Shown here one piece after another: positions 21,337-29,514 of a stretch of DNA of 61,959 bases. The DNA is from Pseudonocardia sp. CNS-139 (lineage in GTDB: Bacteria > Actinomycetota > Actinomycetes > Mycobacteriales > Pseudonocardiaceae). The position numbers and the translations under genes were made by a program. The first letter of the stretch is position 1. The number at the start of each line of letters is the position of its first letter. The notes below the pieces were generated by a model. That model did no database searches, was not told the DNA's origin, and saw only the letters and a program-made list of their open reading frames with translations. The DNA lies in assembly GCA_001942415.1 (NCBI GenBank), contig MKJX01000182.1:1-61959 (forward strand). Direction: 5' to 3'.

Positions 21337-21400
21337 TCGCAGCCCGCGGCGCGTCCTCGCAGCCCGTCGACACGCTGCGAGGACGCCTCGGGGGCTGCGA
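21337..21400 (+). terminator. Two-tier hairpin terminator after gcvP
   Basis: Beginning two bases after the gcvP stop, an outer 9-base stem (TCGCAGCCC 21337-21345 / GGGCTGCGA 21392-21400) encloses a perfect 13-base stem (GCGTCCTCGCAGC 21351-21363 / GCTGCGAGGACGC 21374-21386) with a 10-base loop. There is no T-tract. Confidence 0.8.
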
Positions 21401-21525
21401 CGTCGGGTGCAGGGCGGGTGAACCCCCTCCAGCTCACCCGCCCACGGTGGAGGACGTCGAGGCCGGCCGGTCTGATACAGCTTGATCATGCGGTGTGACG
21501 GCCGTCATGCCCCTCTCGCTCATGT

Positions 21526-21571
21526 GTCAATGAAACATTGACGCCTACGGATGGTCGATCAAAGATTGACC
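21526..21571. promoter_or_regulatory. Pair of operator-like palindromes with AAA centres
   Basis: GTCAATG-AAA-CATTGAC (21526-21542) is a perfect 7+7 dyad. GGTCGATC-AAA-GATTGACC (21553-21571) is a related dyad with one mismatched pair. Their centres are 28 bases apart. They lie in an unusually AT-rich patch between two convergent gene ends, so they look like regulator-binding sites with no adjacent promoter-proximal gene start. Confidence 0.5.
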
Positions 21572-21611
21572 ACCAGAGCCGGCCACGACGGAGCAGCCGG
21601 ACGTGACCGGG

Positions 21612-22474
21612 TCAGCCTGCGGTGAGGCGCTCGCAGAGGGCGACGAGCCGGGACCGCAGCGGGGCGGCCCGGCGGGCGAACCCGGCCTGGGCGCGCGCGT
21701 ACTCGGCCCGTCCGGCCGGCGTCTCGATGCGCACCGGGGGACGGCCGAGGGCGGTGAGGTCGTACGGGCTCGCGCGCATGTCCAGCTCGCGGACGTCGGC
21801 GGCGAGCGCGAAGCTGTCGGCGAGCAGGTCGGACGGGGTGGCGGGGGAGAGCTTGTAGGCCCACTTGTAGATGTCCATGGTCGCGTGCAGACAGCCGGGC
21901 TGCTCGTGGGCGACCTGCTCGGACCGCTGCGGCTGCAGCGCGTTCAGCGGGCGGGCGGCGGCGGTGAAGAAGCGGAACGCGTCGTGGTGCGTGCAGTGCA
22001 CGGGCAGCGACTCGACCACGGCGTCCGTGCCGGCGGCGCCGAGCCGCAGCGGCAGCTGCCCGTGCCGCGGAGTGTCGCTGCGGTACACCATCGCCCACTC
22101 GTGCAGCCCGAAGCAGCCCAGCCGCGGCGGGCGGGACGCCGTGGCGACGAGGAGGTCGCGCACGAACCGCACGGTGTCCGGGAACCGGCCGGGCAGCCCG
22201 CCGGGGTCGAGCCGCACGCCGTCGCCGTCGCGGACGTACCCGGCTGGCCGAGGTACTCGTCGCCGCCGAGGAGGAGCACGTCGGGGCCGGGGTGCCACTG
22301 CTCCAGCCGGGCGGGGCGCAGCGAGTAGTAGGTGAAGAGGAAGTCGAGCACCGGGTGCGGCTCGCCGCGGCGGCGCCGGTCGCGGTGCGGCCCGGTCCAC
22401 CGCTCGACGCGGGCGCGGTGCGCCGCCGCCCGCTCCCGCCAGGCGGGCGGGGACAGCACGAGCGGCCCGGACAC
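21612..22474 (-). CDS. Conserved actinobacterial protein, commonly annotated 3-methyladenine DNA glycosylase (frameshifted)
   Basis: About 287 residues. It belongs to an actinobacterial family recognisable by HPVLDFLFTYYSLRPARLEQWHPG near the N-terminus (seen here in shorter form as DFLFTYYSLRPARLEQWHPG), GCFGLHEWAMVYR, HCTHHDAFRFF, CLHATMDIYKWAYK and a helical C-terminus. Databases often label the family 3-methyladenine DNA glycosylase, but I see no helix-hairpin-helix or AAG-type motif, so the function should be treated as unproven. One base is missing near 22245 (LGQP/GYVRDGDG). Start GTG at 22474, 10 bases after the upstream CBS-domain gene; probably one operon of three genes. Confidence 0.75.
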
Positions 22475-22484
22475 CCGCCCGACG

Positions 22485-23539
22485 CTACCCCCGGCCCTGC
22501 TCGCGGGCGTGCGTCGCGTCCCTGACCTCGCCCAGGTAGTGCTCCACCAGGTCCTCCAGCGCGACCACCCCGAGCGTCTCGCCGCGGACGCGACGGCCCG
22601 GCCGAGGTGGGCGCGAGCGCGGCGCAGCACGGCGAGCGCCTCGTCCAGCCGGAACGAGGCGGGCACCTCCGGCAGCCCGCGGACCCGGTCGGGCGGCACC
22701 GCGGCGTCGGGATCGTCGACGAGGTCGAGCACGTCCTTGACGTGCAGGTAGCCGCTGAGGCCGCCGTCCGGGCCGAGCACCGGGAACCGGGAGAACCCGC
22801 TGCCCGCGACGGCCTTCGCGACGTCCCCGACCGTCGGCGTGGCGGGCAGCGTGACCAGCTCGCCGGTCGGCACCAGTACGTCCGAGAGCGCCGCCTCGGC
22901 CGACCGGAGCGCCCGGGTGAGCCGGCTGGACTCGCTGTCGTCGAGCAGGCCCTCGCGGCGGGACTCGGCGATGAGGTCGGCCAGCTCGCCGGACGTGAAC
23001 GCGGACTCCAGCTCGTCGCGCGGCTCCACCCGCAGTACCCGCAGCACGCCGTTGGCCATGAGGTTGAACAGGTTGACCAGCGGCCGCGCGACCGTCGTGA
23101 ACACCAGGAACGGCGGCACGAGCCACAGCGCGGTGCGTTCGGGGCCGGCGATCGCGATGTTCTTCGGGACCATCTCGCCGAGCAGGATGTGTGCGACCAC
23201 GACGATGGCGAGCGAGACCGCGAACGCCAGCGGGTGCAGCACCGCCTCGGGCAGCCCGGCCCACGCCAGCGGGCCTTCGATCAGGTGCGCGACCGCGGGC
23301 TCGCCGAGCCGGCCGAGCAACAGCGAGCAGATCGTGATGCCGAGCTGCGAGGCCGCGAGCATCCGGGAGAGGTCGGTGCCGGCCCGCAGCACCGTGCGGG
23401 CGCCGGCGGTGCCGGAGGCGGCCATCGCCTCCAGCCGGTCGCGGCGGGCCGAGATCAGCGCGAACTCGGCGCCGACGAAGAACGCGTTGGCGCCGAGCAG
23501 GGCGACCGCGGCGAGCAGTGCGAGCAGGTCGTTACCCAC
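22485..23539 (-). CDS. CNNM/CorC-type (hemolysin family) membrane protein with CBS domains, short paralogue (frameshifted)
   Basis: About 351 residues: an N-terminal DUF21 transmembrane domain (ALISARRDRLEAMA, LLLGEMVPKN) followed by a CBS pair (VPTGELVTLP, SRFPVLGPDG; LGVVALEDLVEHYLGEV at the end). Family members are linked to magnesium or cobalt efflux. The CorC_HlyC domain found in longer relatives is absent. A single-base indel near 22585 breaks the frame between HLGRAV and RGETLGVV. The start overlaps the end of the upstream paralogue by 8 bases, giving a tandem pair. Confidence 0.87.
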
Positions 23540-24863
23540 GGCCGGCCTCCGGCTCGGGGCCGGTGTGGGCGAGGCGCAGCTCCGCGATGCGGTTGCGTTC
23601 CTTCCGCGCGACGGTGATCTGCCAGCCGTCGACGGTGAGCTCCTCCCCGACGTCCGGGATGTGGCCCAGGCGCACGATCACGAACCCGGCGAGCGTCTCG
23701 TGCTCGCCCGGCGGCACCGCGAATCCGGTGGCGTCGGCGATCTCGTCGTCGCGCAGCAGCCCGGAGACGAGCCAGCTGCCGCGGCCGAGGGGCTGCACCT
23801 GCGCCTGCTCGGAGCGGTCGTGCTCGTCGCGGACGTCGCCGACGATCTCCTCGACCAGGTCCTCCAGCGTGACGATGCCGGCGACGCCGCCGTACTCGTC
23901 GACGACGACGGCGAGCTGCAGACCGGAGCTGCGCAGGCGGGTGAGCAGCTCGTCGCCGTCGAGGGAGTCGGGCACGGTCGGGACGCGCTGGACGAGGTCG
24001 CGGACCGCCGCGCGGGGCCGGTCCGCCGGGGCCACCCCGAACGCCTGTTTGACGTGCACCACGCCGAGCACGGCGTCGGGGTCGCTGTCGTGCACGGGGA
24101 AGCGGGAGAAGCCGGTGCGGCGGGCCAGCGCGACGAGGTCGCGACGGTGTCGCCGGCGTCGAGCGACCGGACCCGGACGCGCGGGGTCATGAGGTCCTCC
24201 GCGACCCGGTCGGTGAAGCGCAGGGACCGGTCGAGCAGCGTGGCCGTGCCGGCGTCGAGGGTGCCGCGCTGGGCGCTGGCCCGCACCAGCGAGCTGAGCT
24301 CGCCGGGGGAGCGGGCCGACCGCAGCTCCTCGGCGGGCTCGACGCCGAGCCGGCGCACGATCGCGTTGGCGGTGCCGTTGAGGCCGGTGATGAGCCAGCG
24401 GAACGCGTGCGCGAACCCGCTCTGCAGCCACACGACCGCGCGGGCCGTGCGCAGCGGGTCGGCGATCGCGAGGTTCTTCGGCACCAGCTCGCCGAACACC
24501 ATCGACAGTGCCGTGGCCAGCAGCAGCGACAGCACGGTGGCGGTGGTGGCGGCGACGCCGTCGGGCAGGCCCATGGCGAGCAGGCCCGGCCGGAACAGCG
24601 ACGCGATCGCGGGCGTCGGCGATGTAGCCGGTGGCCAGCGTGGTGGCGGTGATGCCGAGCTGGCTGCCGGAGAGCTGGAAGGACAGGGTGCGGTGGGCCC
24701 GTTGGACGGCGCGGGCGCGCATGTCGCCGGCTTCGGCGGCGTGCGCGTCCACCTGGCTGCGTTCGAGCGCCGTGAGCGCGAACTCGGAGGCGACCGAGAT
24801 GGCGGTGCCGAGCGTCAGCGCCGCGACGGCGAGCAGGCCGAGCACCGGCCAGACGACGGTCAC
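23532..24863 (-). CDS. CNNM/CorC-type (hemolysin family) membrane protein with CBS and CorC_HlyC domains (two frameshifts)
   Basis: About 443 residues: DUF21 membrane domain (SVASEFALTALERSQVD, FGELVPKNLAIA), a CBS pair (VDEYGGVAGIVTLEDLVEEI) and a C-terminal CorC_HlyC domain (GHIPDVGEELTVDGWQITV). The role is probably divalent-cation transport or its regulation, inferred from family. Frame breaks lie near 24615 (GYIADA) and 24141 (SLDAGD). GTG start at 24863. It leads a three-gene unit with the shorter paralogue and the glycosylase-annotated gene, an arrangement seen in other actinobacteria. Confidence 0.87.
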   Translation of the reverse strand: MTVVWPVLGLLAVAALTLGTAISVASEFALTALERSQVDAHAAEAGDMRARAVQRAHRTLSFQLSGSQLGITATTLATGYIADARDRVAVPAGPARHGPARRRRRHHRHRAVAAAGHGTVDGVRRAGAEEPRDRRPAAHGPRGRVAAERVRARVPLAHHRPQRHRQRDRAPARRRARRGAAVGPLPRRAQLAGAGQRPARHPRRRHGHAARPVPALHRPGRGGPHDPARPGPVARRRRHRRDLVALARRTGFSRFPVHDSDPDAVLGVVHVKQAFGVAPADRPRAAVRDLVQRVPTVPDSLDGDELLTRLRSSGLQLAVVVDEYGGVAGIVTLEDLVEEIVGDVRDEHDRSEQAQVQPLGRGSWLVSGLLRDDEIADATGFAVPPGEHETLAGFVIVRLGHIPDVGEELTVDGWQITVARKERNRIAELRLAHTGPEPEAGRG

Positions 24864-25080
24864 GCCGGGCCCCCGCGGGACGGGGAGCAGGCATGGGCGC
24901 TGCGGACATGGGCGCTGCGGACATGGGCACAGGGGAGGGGGCGCCGGGTCGAACCCGGCCGACTACTGCAACCCGGTTCGGCGGGTCGTGCAGGCACGCG
25001 TGCTCCTCGTGAGGCGGAGCCACAAGTTTAGGACGGGTGCCGCGGAGCGCGACTCGGGGCGCGCGTGGTGGTGGCCACGA

Positions 25081-25147
25081 CCGCACACACCTCCGGACCC
25101 GGCACACACGTCCGGACGTGTGTGCGGAGGCCGCGAGGTGTGTGCGG
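25081..25147. promoter_or_regulatory. Nested inverted repeats built from GCACACAC(C/G)TCCGGA half-sites
   Basis: A perfect 24-base palindrome (GCACACACGTCC / GGACGTGTGTGC, 25102-25125, centre TCCGGA) lies inside a second, perfect 13-base inverted repeat (CCGCACACACCTC 25081-25093 / GAGGTGTGTGCGG 25135-25147). The half-site GCACACACnTCCGGA occurs twice in forward and once in reverse orientation, and the fourth arm is partial. It ends 52 bases before the coaA start, as expected for an operator. Confidence 0.6.
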
Positions 25148-25185
25148 TGGGGCACGTCTACGCGCGGTTACGCCCCCGGGGGATC

Positions 25186-25199
25186 TAGGTTGACCCGTC
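25186..25199 (+). promoter_or_regulatory. Possible -10 element (TAGGTT) for coaA
   Basis: TAGGTT at 25186-25191 lies eight bases before the coaA ATG, with no ribosome site between, consistent with leaderless or near-leaderless transcription. A CCCCCGGGGG palindrome lies just upstream. Confidence 0.4.
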
Positions 25200-26165
25200 A
25201 TGTACGCCCGTCGCACCGCTGCGCCGCGGGACGCCTCGTCGCCGTTCGTCGACTTCGACCGGGAGTCGTGGGCCAAGCTGGGGGAGAACACACCCCTGCC
25301 GCTCACGGCCGAGGAGCTCGACCAGGTGCGCAGCCTCGGTGACGAGGTGGACCTGGCCGAGGTGCGCGAGGTGTACCTCCCGCTGTCGCGGCTGCTGACG
25401 CTGCACGTGCAGGAGGGCGGGCGGCTCTACCGCGCGTACCGGACGTTCCTGGGCAACACGACGGTGCGCACGCCGTTCGTGATCGGGATCGCCGGGTCGG
25501 TGTCGGTCGGGAAGTCGACGACGGCCCGGCTGCTGCGGCTGCTGCTGGCGCGCTGGCCGCAGCACCCGCGGGTCGAGCTGGTCACGACGGACGGGTTCCT
25601 GCACCCCAACGCGGAGCTGCTGCAGCGCGGGCTGATGAACCGGAAGGGCTTCCCGGAGTCGTACGACCGGCGGGCGCTGCTGCGGTTCGTCACCGAGGTC
25701 AAGGCGGGGCGGGCCGAGGTGAGCGCGCCGGTGTACTCGCACCTGACCTACGACATCGTGGCGGGGGAGCGGTTCACCGTGCACCGCCCGGACATCCTGC
25801 TGCTGGAGGGGCTCAACGTGCTGCAGCCGGCGCAGCCGTCCCGGGAGGGCGGCCCGGCGCTCGCGGTGAGCGACTTCATCGACTTCTCGGTGTACGTGGA
25901 CGCGGCGACGGTCGACATCCGCCGCTGGTACGTGGAGCGGTTCCTGCGCCTGCGGGAGACGGCGTTCCGCGACCCCGAGTCGTACTTCCGCCGGTACGCG
26001 GCGCTGAACGAGGCGGAGGCCGTCGCGCGGGCGGAGAGCATCTGGGACGAGATCAACGGGCCGAACCTGGAGCGCAACATCAAGCCGACGCGCGGGCGGG
26101 CGAGCCTGGTGCTGCGCAAGGGCCCGGCGCACAACGTGACCGGCATCAGGCTGCGGAAGGTGTGA
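25200..26165 (+). CDS. coaA: Type I pantothenate kinase
   Basis: A 321-residue P-loop kinase that phosphorylates pantothenate, the first and regulated step of coenzyme A synthesis. Walker A is GSVSVGKST (about residues 99-107). [29 protein letters not shown] and LEGLNVLQ are diagnostic of the bacterial type I enzyme. The gene is intact, with ATG at 25200. No other CoA genes are adjacent. The dyads upstream suggest transcriptional control. Confidence 0.96.
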   Translation: MYARRTAAPRDASSPFVDFDRESWAKLGENTPLPLTAEELDQVRSLGDEVDLAEVREVYLPLSRLLTLHVQEGGRLYRAYRTFLGNTTVRTPFVIGIAGSVSVGKSTTARLLRLLLARWPQHPRVELVTTDGFLHPNAELLQRGLMNRKGFPESYDRRALLRFVTEVKAGRAEVSAPVYSHLTYDIVAGERFTVHRPDILLLEGLNVLQPAQPSREGGPALAVSDFIDFSVYVDAATVDIRRWYVERFLRLRETAFRDPESYFRRYAALNEAEAVARAESIWDEINGPNLERNIKPTRGRASLVLRKGPAHNVTGIRLRKV

Positions 26166-26202
26166 TCGTCCTGTCCCCCTTCCCACCTGGCACCATGTGC
26201 AG

Positions 26203-26654
26203 ATGACCAGCATCGAGGACGTCCAGACCGACGAGCAGACCGAGCTCGCCGCCCGGCTCCGGCTGGTCGTCGGCCGCCTGCACCGGCGCATCCGCATCGA
26301 CGGCCGCGAGTCGATCCCGCCGCTCCAGCTCTCCGCGCTGGCCACGGTGGAGCAGCACGGGCCGCTGCGGCTGTCGGAGCTGGCGCGGCGCGAGGCGGTG
26401 ACGGGCCGACGATGAGCCGGGTGCTCGCCGCGCTCGACGAGCAGGGCCTCGTCATCCGCACGCCCGACCCGAACGACGCGCGCGGGGTGCAGATCGTGCT
26501 GTCCGACGAGGGCGCGGCGCGGCTCGCGGAGGTGCGCAGCCACCGGACTGCGCTGGTGGCGCGCCGGCTGGCCCGCCTCGACCGCGGGCAGCGGGCCACG
26601 CTGATGGCGGCGCTGCCCGCGCTGGAGGCGCTGCTCGTGGACGAGGACGACTAG
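26203..26654 (+). CDS. MarR family transcriptional regulator (frameshifted)
   Basis: About 150 residues with a MarR winged helix: LSALATVEQHGPLRLSELA leads into the recognition helix and the wing (VIRTPDPNDARGVQIVLSDEG). One C is missing near 26406, where ACGGGCCGACGATG should read T-G-P-T-M; downstream the frame is clean. I start at ATG 26203; a GTG two codons earlier is also possible. The stop codon is part of a palindrome shared with the convergent DUF427 gene. Target genes are unknown. Confidence 0.85.
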
Positions 26655-26670
26655 CCGGACGACCGGCTAG
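26651..26670. terminator. Bidirectional hairpin containing both convergent stop codons
   Basis: CTAGCCGG / CCGGCTAG is a perfect 8-base stem with loop ACGA. The TAG stop of the marR gene lies in the left arm and the TAG stop of the DUF427 gene lies in the right arm, so one short palindrome ends both genes. Confidence 0.65.
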
Positions 26671-27461
26671 GCCGGCTTGCCGTCGACGACCAGCGTCAGG
26701 TCGTCGTGCAGCAGGCTCAGCCGGCCGCCGATGCCCGTGGACTCCGGGTAGGGCTGCTGGTAGCTCCACACGGCGTCGGCCAGCTCGCGGCCGTCGGGCA
26801 GCTGCGCCGTCCAGTAGCTCGCGTCGCCCTTGTAGGGGCAGAACGTGCTGGTCGCGGTGGGGGTGAGCGGCACCTTCACGTCGTCGGGGGTGAGGTAGTA
26901 GCGCAGCGGCAGCCCGGTCTCGGCGAGCACGACGGGCGCGTCCGACTCCGCGACGACGACGTCCCCGGCGAGCACCTGGACGTGCCGGCCGGACCGGCGG
27001 ACGTCGACGCGGTGGTAGGGGTCGGTGAGGCCGCGGACCTGCTCGTCCTCGTCGTACCAGGTGTCGGCGGCCGCCCAGTAGAGGGAGGCGTAGCCGGCGA
27101 GCCAGGCGGCGTCCGGCGTCGGGTCCGGGTAGGCCCACAGCGCGTTCTCGACCACCCGGTCGCCGACCTTGAGGCTGCGGTAGGTGGCGTCGCCCTTGAA
27201 CGGGCAGTGGGTCGAGTGGTCGCTCGGCACGAACGCGGACGCGTCGAGGTCGGTCTCGGGCACGTAGAGCCGCGCCGGGAGCGCGGTCTCGTAGAGCAGG
27301 AAGCCCGCGGTCGTGTCGAGCACGGTGCGCCCGGCGAACTCGGCGCGGACGCGGCGGGGGAACGGGTTGGCCAGCAGCTTGTGGGCCGGCCCGTCGATCC
27401 GGTAGTTGACGGTCTTCGGTGCGGACGCCGAGAGCGGCGCGTCGCCGTAGGTGAGACCCAT
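26667..27461 (-). CDS. Tandem DUF427 domain protein
   Basis: A 264-residue protein with two DUF427 domains, at about residues 35-125 and 155-255. Each carries the family signature: HCPFKGDATYRSL, then ENALWAYPDP in the first, and FCPYKGDASYWT, then ADAVWSYQQPYP and GIGGRLS in the second. DUF427 is a small beta-fold of unknown biochemical role, common in actinobacteria and fungi. The gene is intact, on the minus strand, 48 bases after the SIMPL-domain gene. Confidence 0.88.
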   Translation of the reverse strand: MGLTYGDAPLSASAPKTVNYRIDGPAHKLLANPFPRRVRAEFAGRTVLDTTAGFLLYETALPARLYVPETDLDASAFVPSDHSTHCPFKGDATYRSLKVGDRVVENALWAYPDPTPDAAWLAGYASLYWAAADTWYDEDEQVRGLTDPYHRVDVRRSGRHVQVLAGDVVVAESDAPVVLAETGLPLRYYLTPDDVKVPLTPTATSTFCPYKGDASYWTAQLPDGRELADAVWSYQQPYPESTGIGGRLSLLHDDLTLVVDGKPA

Positions 27462-27509
27462 GTCCGGGCCAACGCCGTGCGCCGGGGAACATTCCGGCCG
27501 ATCACGCGG

Positions 27510-28214
27510 TCACGCGATCTCGTGGACGACCTCGACGACGACGCTCAGCTCGGTGGTGCCGGGTTCGAGGGGTACCGCGGCCCGCGCGTACGCGTCGGCG
27601 GCCTGCGGGAACGGGCCGGGCTGCTCGGCGGGCCGCTCGGTGATGGCGCGGATCGGGCCGAGCGTGACCCCGGCGGCCTCGGCGACCTGTTCGGCCTGGT
27701 CGACGGCGCGGCGGACGGCGTCGGCGCGGGCGGCGGCGCGCACGGGGCTCTCGTCGTCGAGGGAGAACCCGACCTGCTGCACGCGGATGGCGTCGCCCGC
27801 GGCCTCGGCGGCGCGGTCGAGCACGGCGCCCGCGGCGGCGAGGTCGGTCAGCCGGGCGGTGACGGTGTTGGACACCTCGTACCCGGCGATGCGGCTGCCG
27901 GTCTGGTCGTAGGTGGGGTGGACGGTCAGGCCGGTCGTCTGCAGGCCGGGGCCGGTGACGCCGGCGGCGCGCAGCACGTCGAGCAGGGCGGTGGTGCGGG
28001 TGTTGTTGGCGTCGAGGGCGGCGGCCGCGCTGCGGTCGCGGGTCTGCACGCCGAGCGTGACGGTCAGCAGGTCCGGGGTGCCGGACGCGATGCCGGTGCC
28101 GCGGGTGGTGATCACCGCGGGGGCCGGGGCCGGGCCAGGGGCGGCGGTGGGGACGGCGCAGGCGGTGAGGCCGATGGCGCCGGCGGCGAGCAGGACGGGC
28201 AGGGCGTGCTTCAT
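27510..28214 (-). CDS. SIMPL domain (DUF541) lipoprotein
   Basis: A 234-residue exported protein. The N-terminus is a lipoprotein signal (KHALPVLLAAGAIGLTAC, lipobox LTAC, cysteine at about residue 19), so it is probably anchored to the outer face of the membrane. The rest is a SIMPL/DUF541 domain (TRGTGIASGTPDLLTVTLGV near its start, then DARAAADAVRRAVDQA-like helix). Relatives include oligomeric periplasmic proteins implicated in oxidative stress or signalling. ATG at 28214 is chosen because it begins the signal peptide; an upstream ATG would overlap the divergent gene. Confidence 0.82.
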   Translation of the reverse strand: MKHALPVLLAAGAIGLTACAVPTAAPGPAPAPAVITTRGTGIASGTPDLLTVTLGVQTRDRSAAAALDANNTRTTALLDVLRAAGVTGPGLQTTGLTVHPTYDQTGSRIAGYEVSNTVTARLTDLAAAGAVLDRAAEAAGDAIRVQQVGFSLDDESPVRAAARADAVRRAVDQAEQVAEAAGVTLGPIRAITERPAEQPGPFPQAADAYARAAVPLEPGTTELSVVVEVVHEIA

Positions 28215-28269
28215 GCCGGAGGGACGGAACGGGTGCCGTCCGCGGTTGGGTCGCCGGTACGGTCCGCGC

Positions 28270-29442
28270 ATGAGCGTGCCGTTCTCGTCGTACGCGGCGG
28301 AGATCTACCTGCGCGGGCTCGCCGACGAGCGTCCGCAGTGGCCGACGGACCCGACCCGGCTGGAGGCCGCGGCCCGGGAGGTGCTCGCGGACGGGCCGTT
28401 CGGCTACGTCGCGGGCGGGGCCGGGGCGGGCGCGACGATGCGGGCGAACCTGGCGGCGTTCGACCGGTACCGGCTGGTGCCGCGGATGCTGCGGGACACG
28501 ACGGTCCGCGACTGGTCCACGGCGGTGCTCGGCACGGCGATGCCGGCGCCGCTGCTGCTCGCGCCGGTCGGGGTGCTGTCGATCCTGCACGCGGACGGGG
28601 AGCTCGCCGTGGCGCGGGCGGCCGCGGAGCTGGGGGTGCCGATGGTGCTGTCGACGGCGTCGTCGCACACGATCGAGGAGGTCGCGGAGGCGTCCGGGGC
28701 GGGGCCGCGCTGGTTCCAGCTGTACTGGCCCGCCGAGGACGCCGTGACGGCGAGCCTGCTGGGCCGGGCGCGGGCCGCCGGCTACGAGGTGCTGGTCGTC
28801 ACGCTCGACACGTGGACCCTCGGCTGGCGGCCCGAGGACCTCGACGGGTCCTACCTGCCGTTCCTGCGCGGGGTCGGCACGGCGGTCCCGTTCTCGGACC
28901 CGGCGTTCCGGGCCGGGCTGGCGCGCCCGCCCGAGGACGACCTGATGGCGGCGGTCGGGCGGTGGGTGCCGATGTTCACCGGCACGGCGCTGCGCTGGGA
29001 CCGGCTGGACCTGCTGCGCGAGCACTGGACCGGGCCGATCGTGCTCAAGGGCGTCCAGCACCCGGAGGACGCGCTGCGGGCGCTCGACGCCGGGATGGAC
29101 GGCGTGGTGGTCTCCAACCACGGTGGCCGCCAGGTCGACCGGGCGGTGGGGGCGCTCGACGCGCTGCCGGGGGTGGTCGCGGCGGTCGACGGGCGGGCCG
29201 CGGTGCTGTTCGACTCGGGCGTCCGCACCGGCGCGGACGCGGCCGTCGCGCTCGCGCTGGGCGCCGACGCGGTGCTGCTCGGCCGGCCCTACGCGTACGG
29301 GCTCGCGCTCGGTGGGCAGGACGGAGTACGGCACGTGGTCCGTTCGGTGCTCGCCGAGCTGGATCTGACGCTGGCGCTGAGCGGCTTCGCGGACCTGACC
29401 CAACTGCGTGCGGCGAAGGACGCCGTCTCCACCGTGCGCTGA
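28270..29442 (+). CDS. FMN-dependent alpha-hydroxy-acid oxidase, lactate 2-monooxygenase-like
   Basis: A 390-residue FMN enzyme of the glycolate oxidase / lactate monooxygenase family. It resembles mycobacterial lactate 2-monooxygenase, which converts L-lactate with oxygen to acetate. Shared features are GYVAGGAGAGATMRAN, LAPVGVLSI, WFQLYWP, VTLDTWTLGWRPEDL, ILKG-type VLKGVQHPEDA and the catalytic histidine segment SNHGGRQ. FDSGVRTGAD and LLGRPYAYGLALGG bind FMN phosphate. Intact. A monooxygenase rather than a simple oxidase is favoured by the WTLGWRPEDL segment, but the substrate is inferred. Confidence 0.88.
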   Translation: MSVPFSSYAAEIYLRGLADERPQWPTDPTRLEAAAREVLADGPFGYVAGGAGAGATMRANLAAFDRYRLVPRMLRDTTVRDWSTAVLGTAMPAPLLLAPVGVLSILHADGELAVARAAAELGVPMVLSTASSHTIEEVAEASGAGPRWFQLYWPAEDAVTASLLGRARAAGYEVLVVTLDTWTLGWRPEDLDGSYLPFLRGVGTAVPFSDPAFRAGLARPPEDDLMAAVGRWVPMFTGTALRWDRLDLLREHWTGPIVLKGVQHPEDALRALDAGMDGVVVSNHGGRQVDRAVGALDALPGVVAAVDGRAAVLFDSGVRTGADAAVALALGADAVLLGRPYAYGLALGGQDGVRHVVRSVLAELDLTLALSGFADLTQLRAAKDAVSTVR

Positions 29443-29514
29443 CCGTGGTGATGCCATAGTGGGACCCGGGATGCCCGCCTCCGGGCAGCCCGCGTCACGG
29501 AGGGGGAGCGCCGC

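Larger units (their letters stand above)
24864..25199. other. Divergent intergenic region with repeats and dyads
   Basis: This 336-base gene-free stretch separates the CNNM genes from coaA. It contains 2.5 copies of a 15-base tandem repeat (CATGGGCGCTGCGGA at 24892-24906 and 24907-24921, then CATGGGC), a 6-base-stem hairpin (24943-24959), and the nested dyads at 25081-25147 described separately. I see no convincing small gene. Confidence 0.6.

Noticed and set aside
24943..24959. A tRNA T-arm-like sequence (GCCGGGTCGAACCCGGC)
   Set aside because: The loop has five bases, not seven, and no acceptor, D or anticodon arm can be formed around it on either strand.
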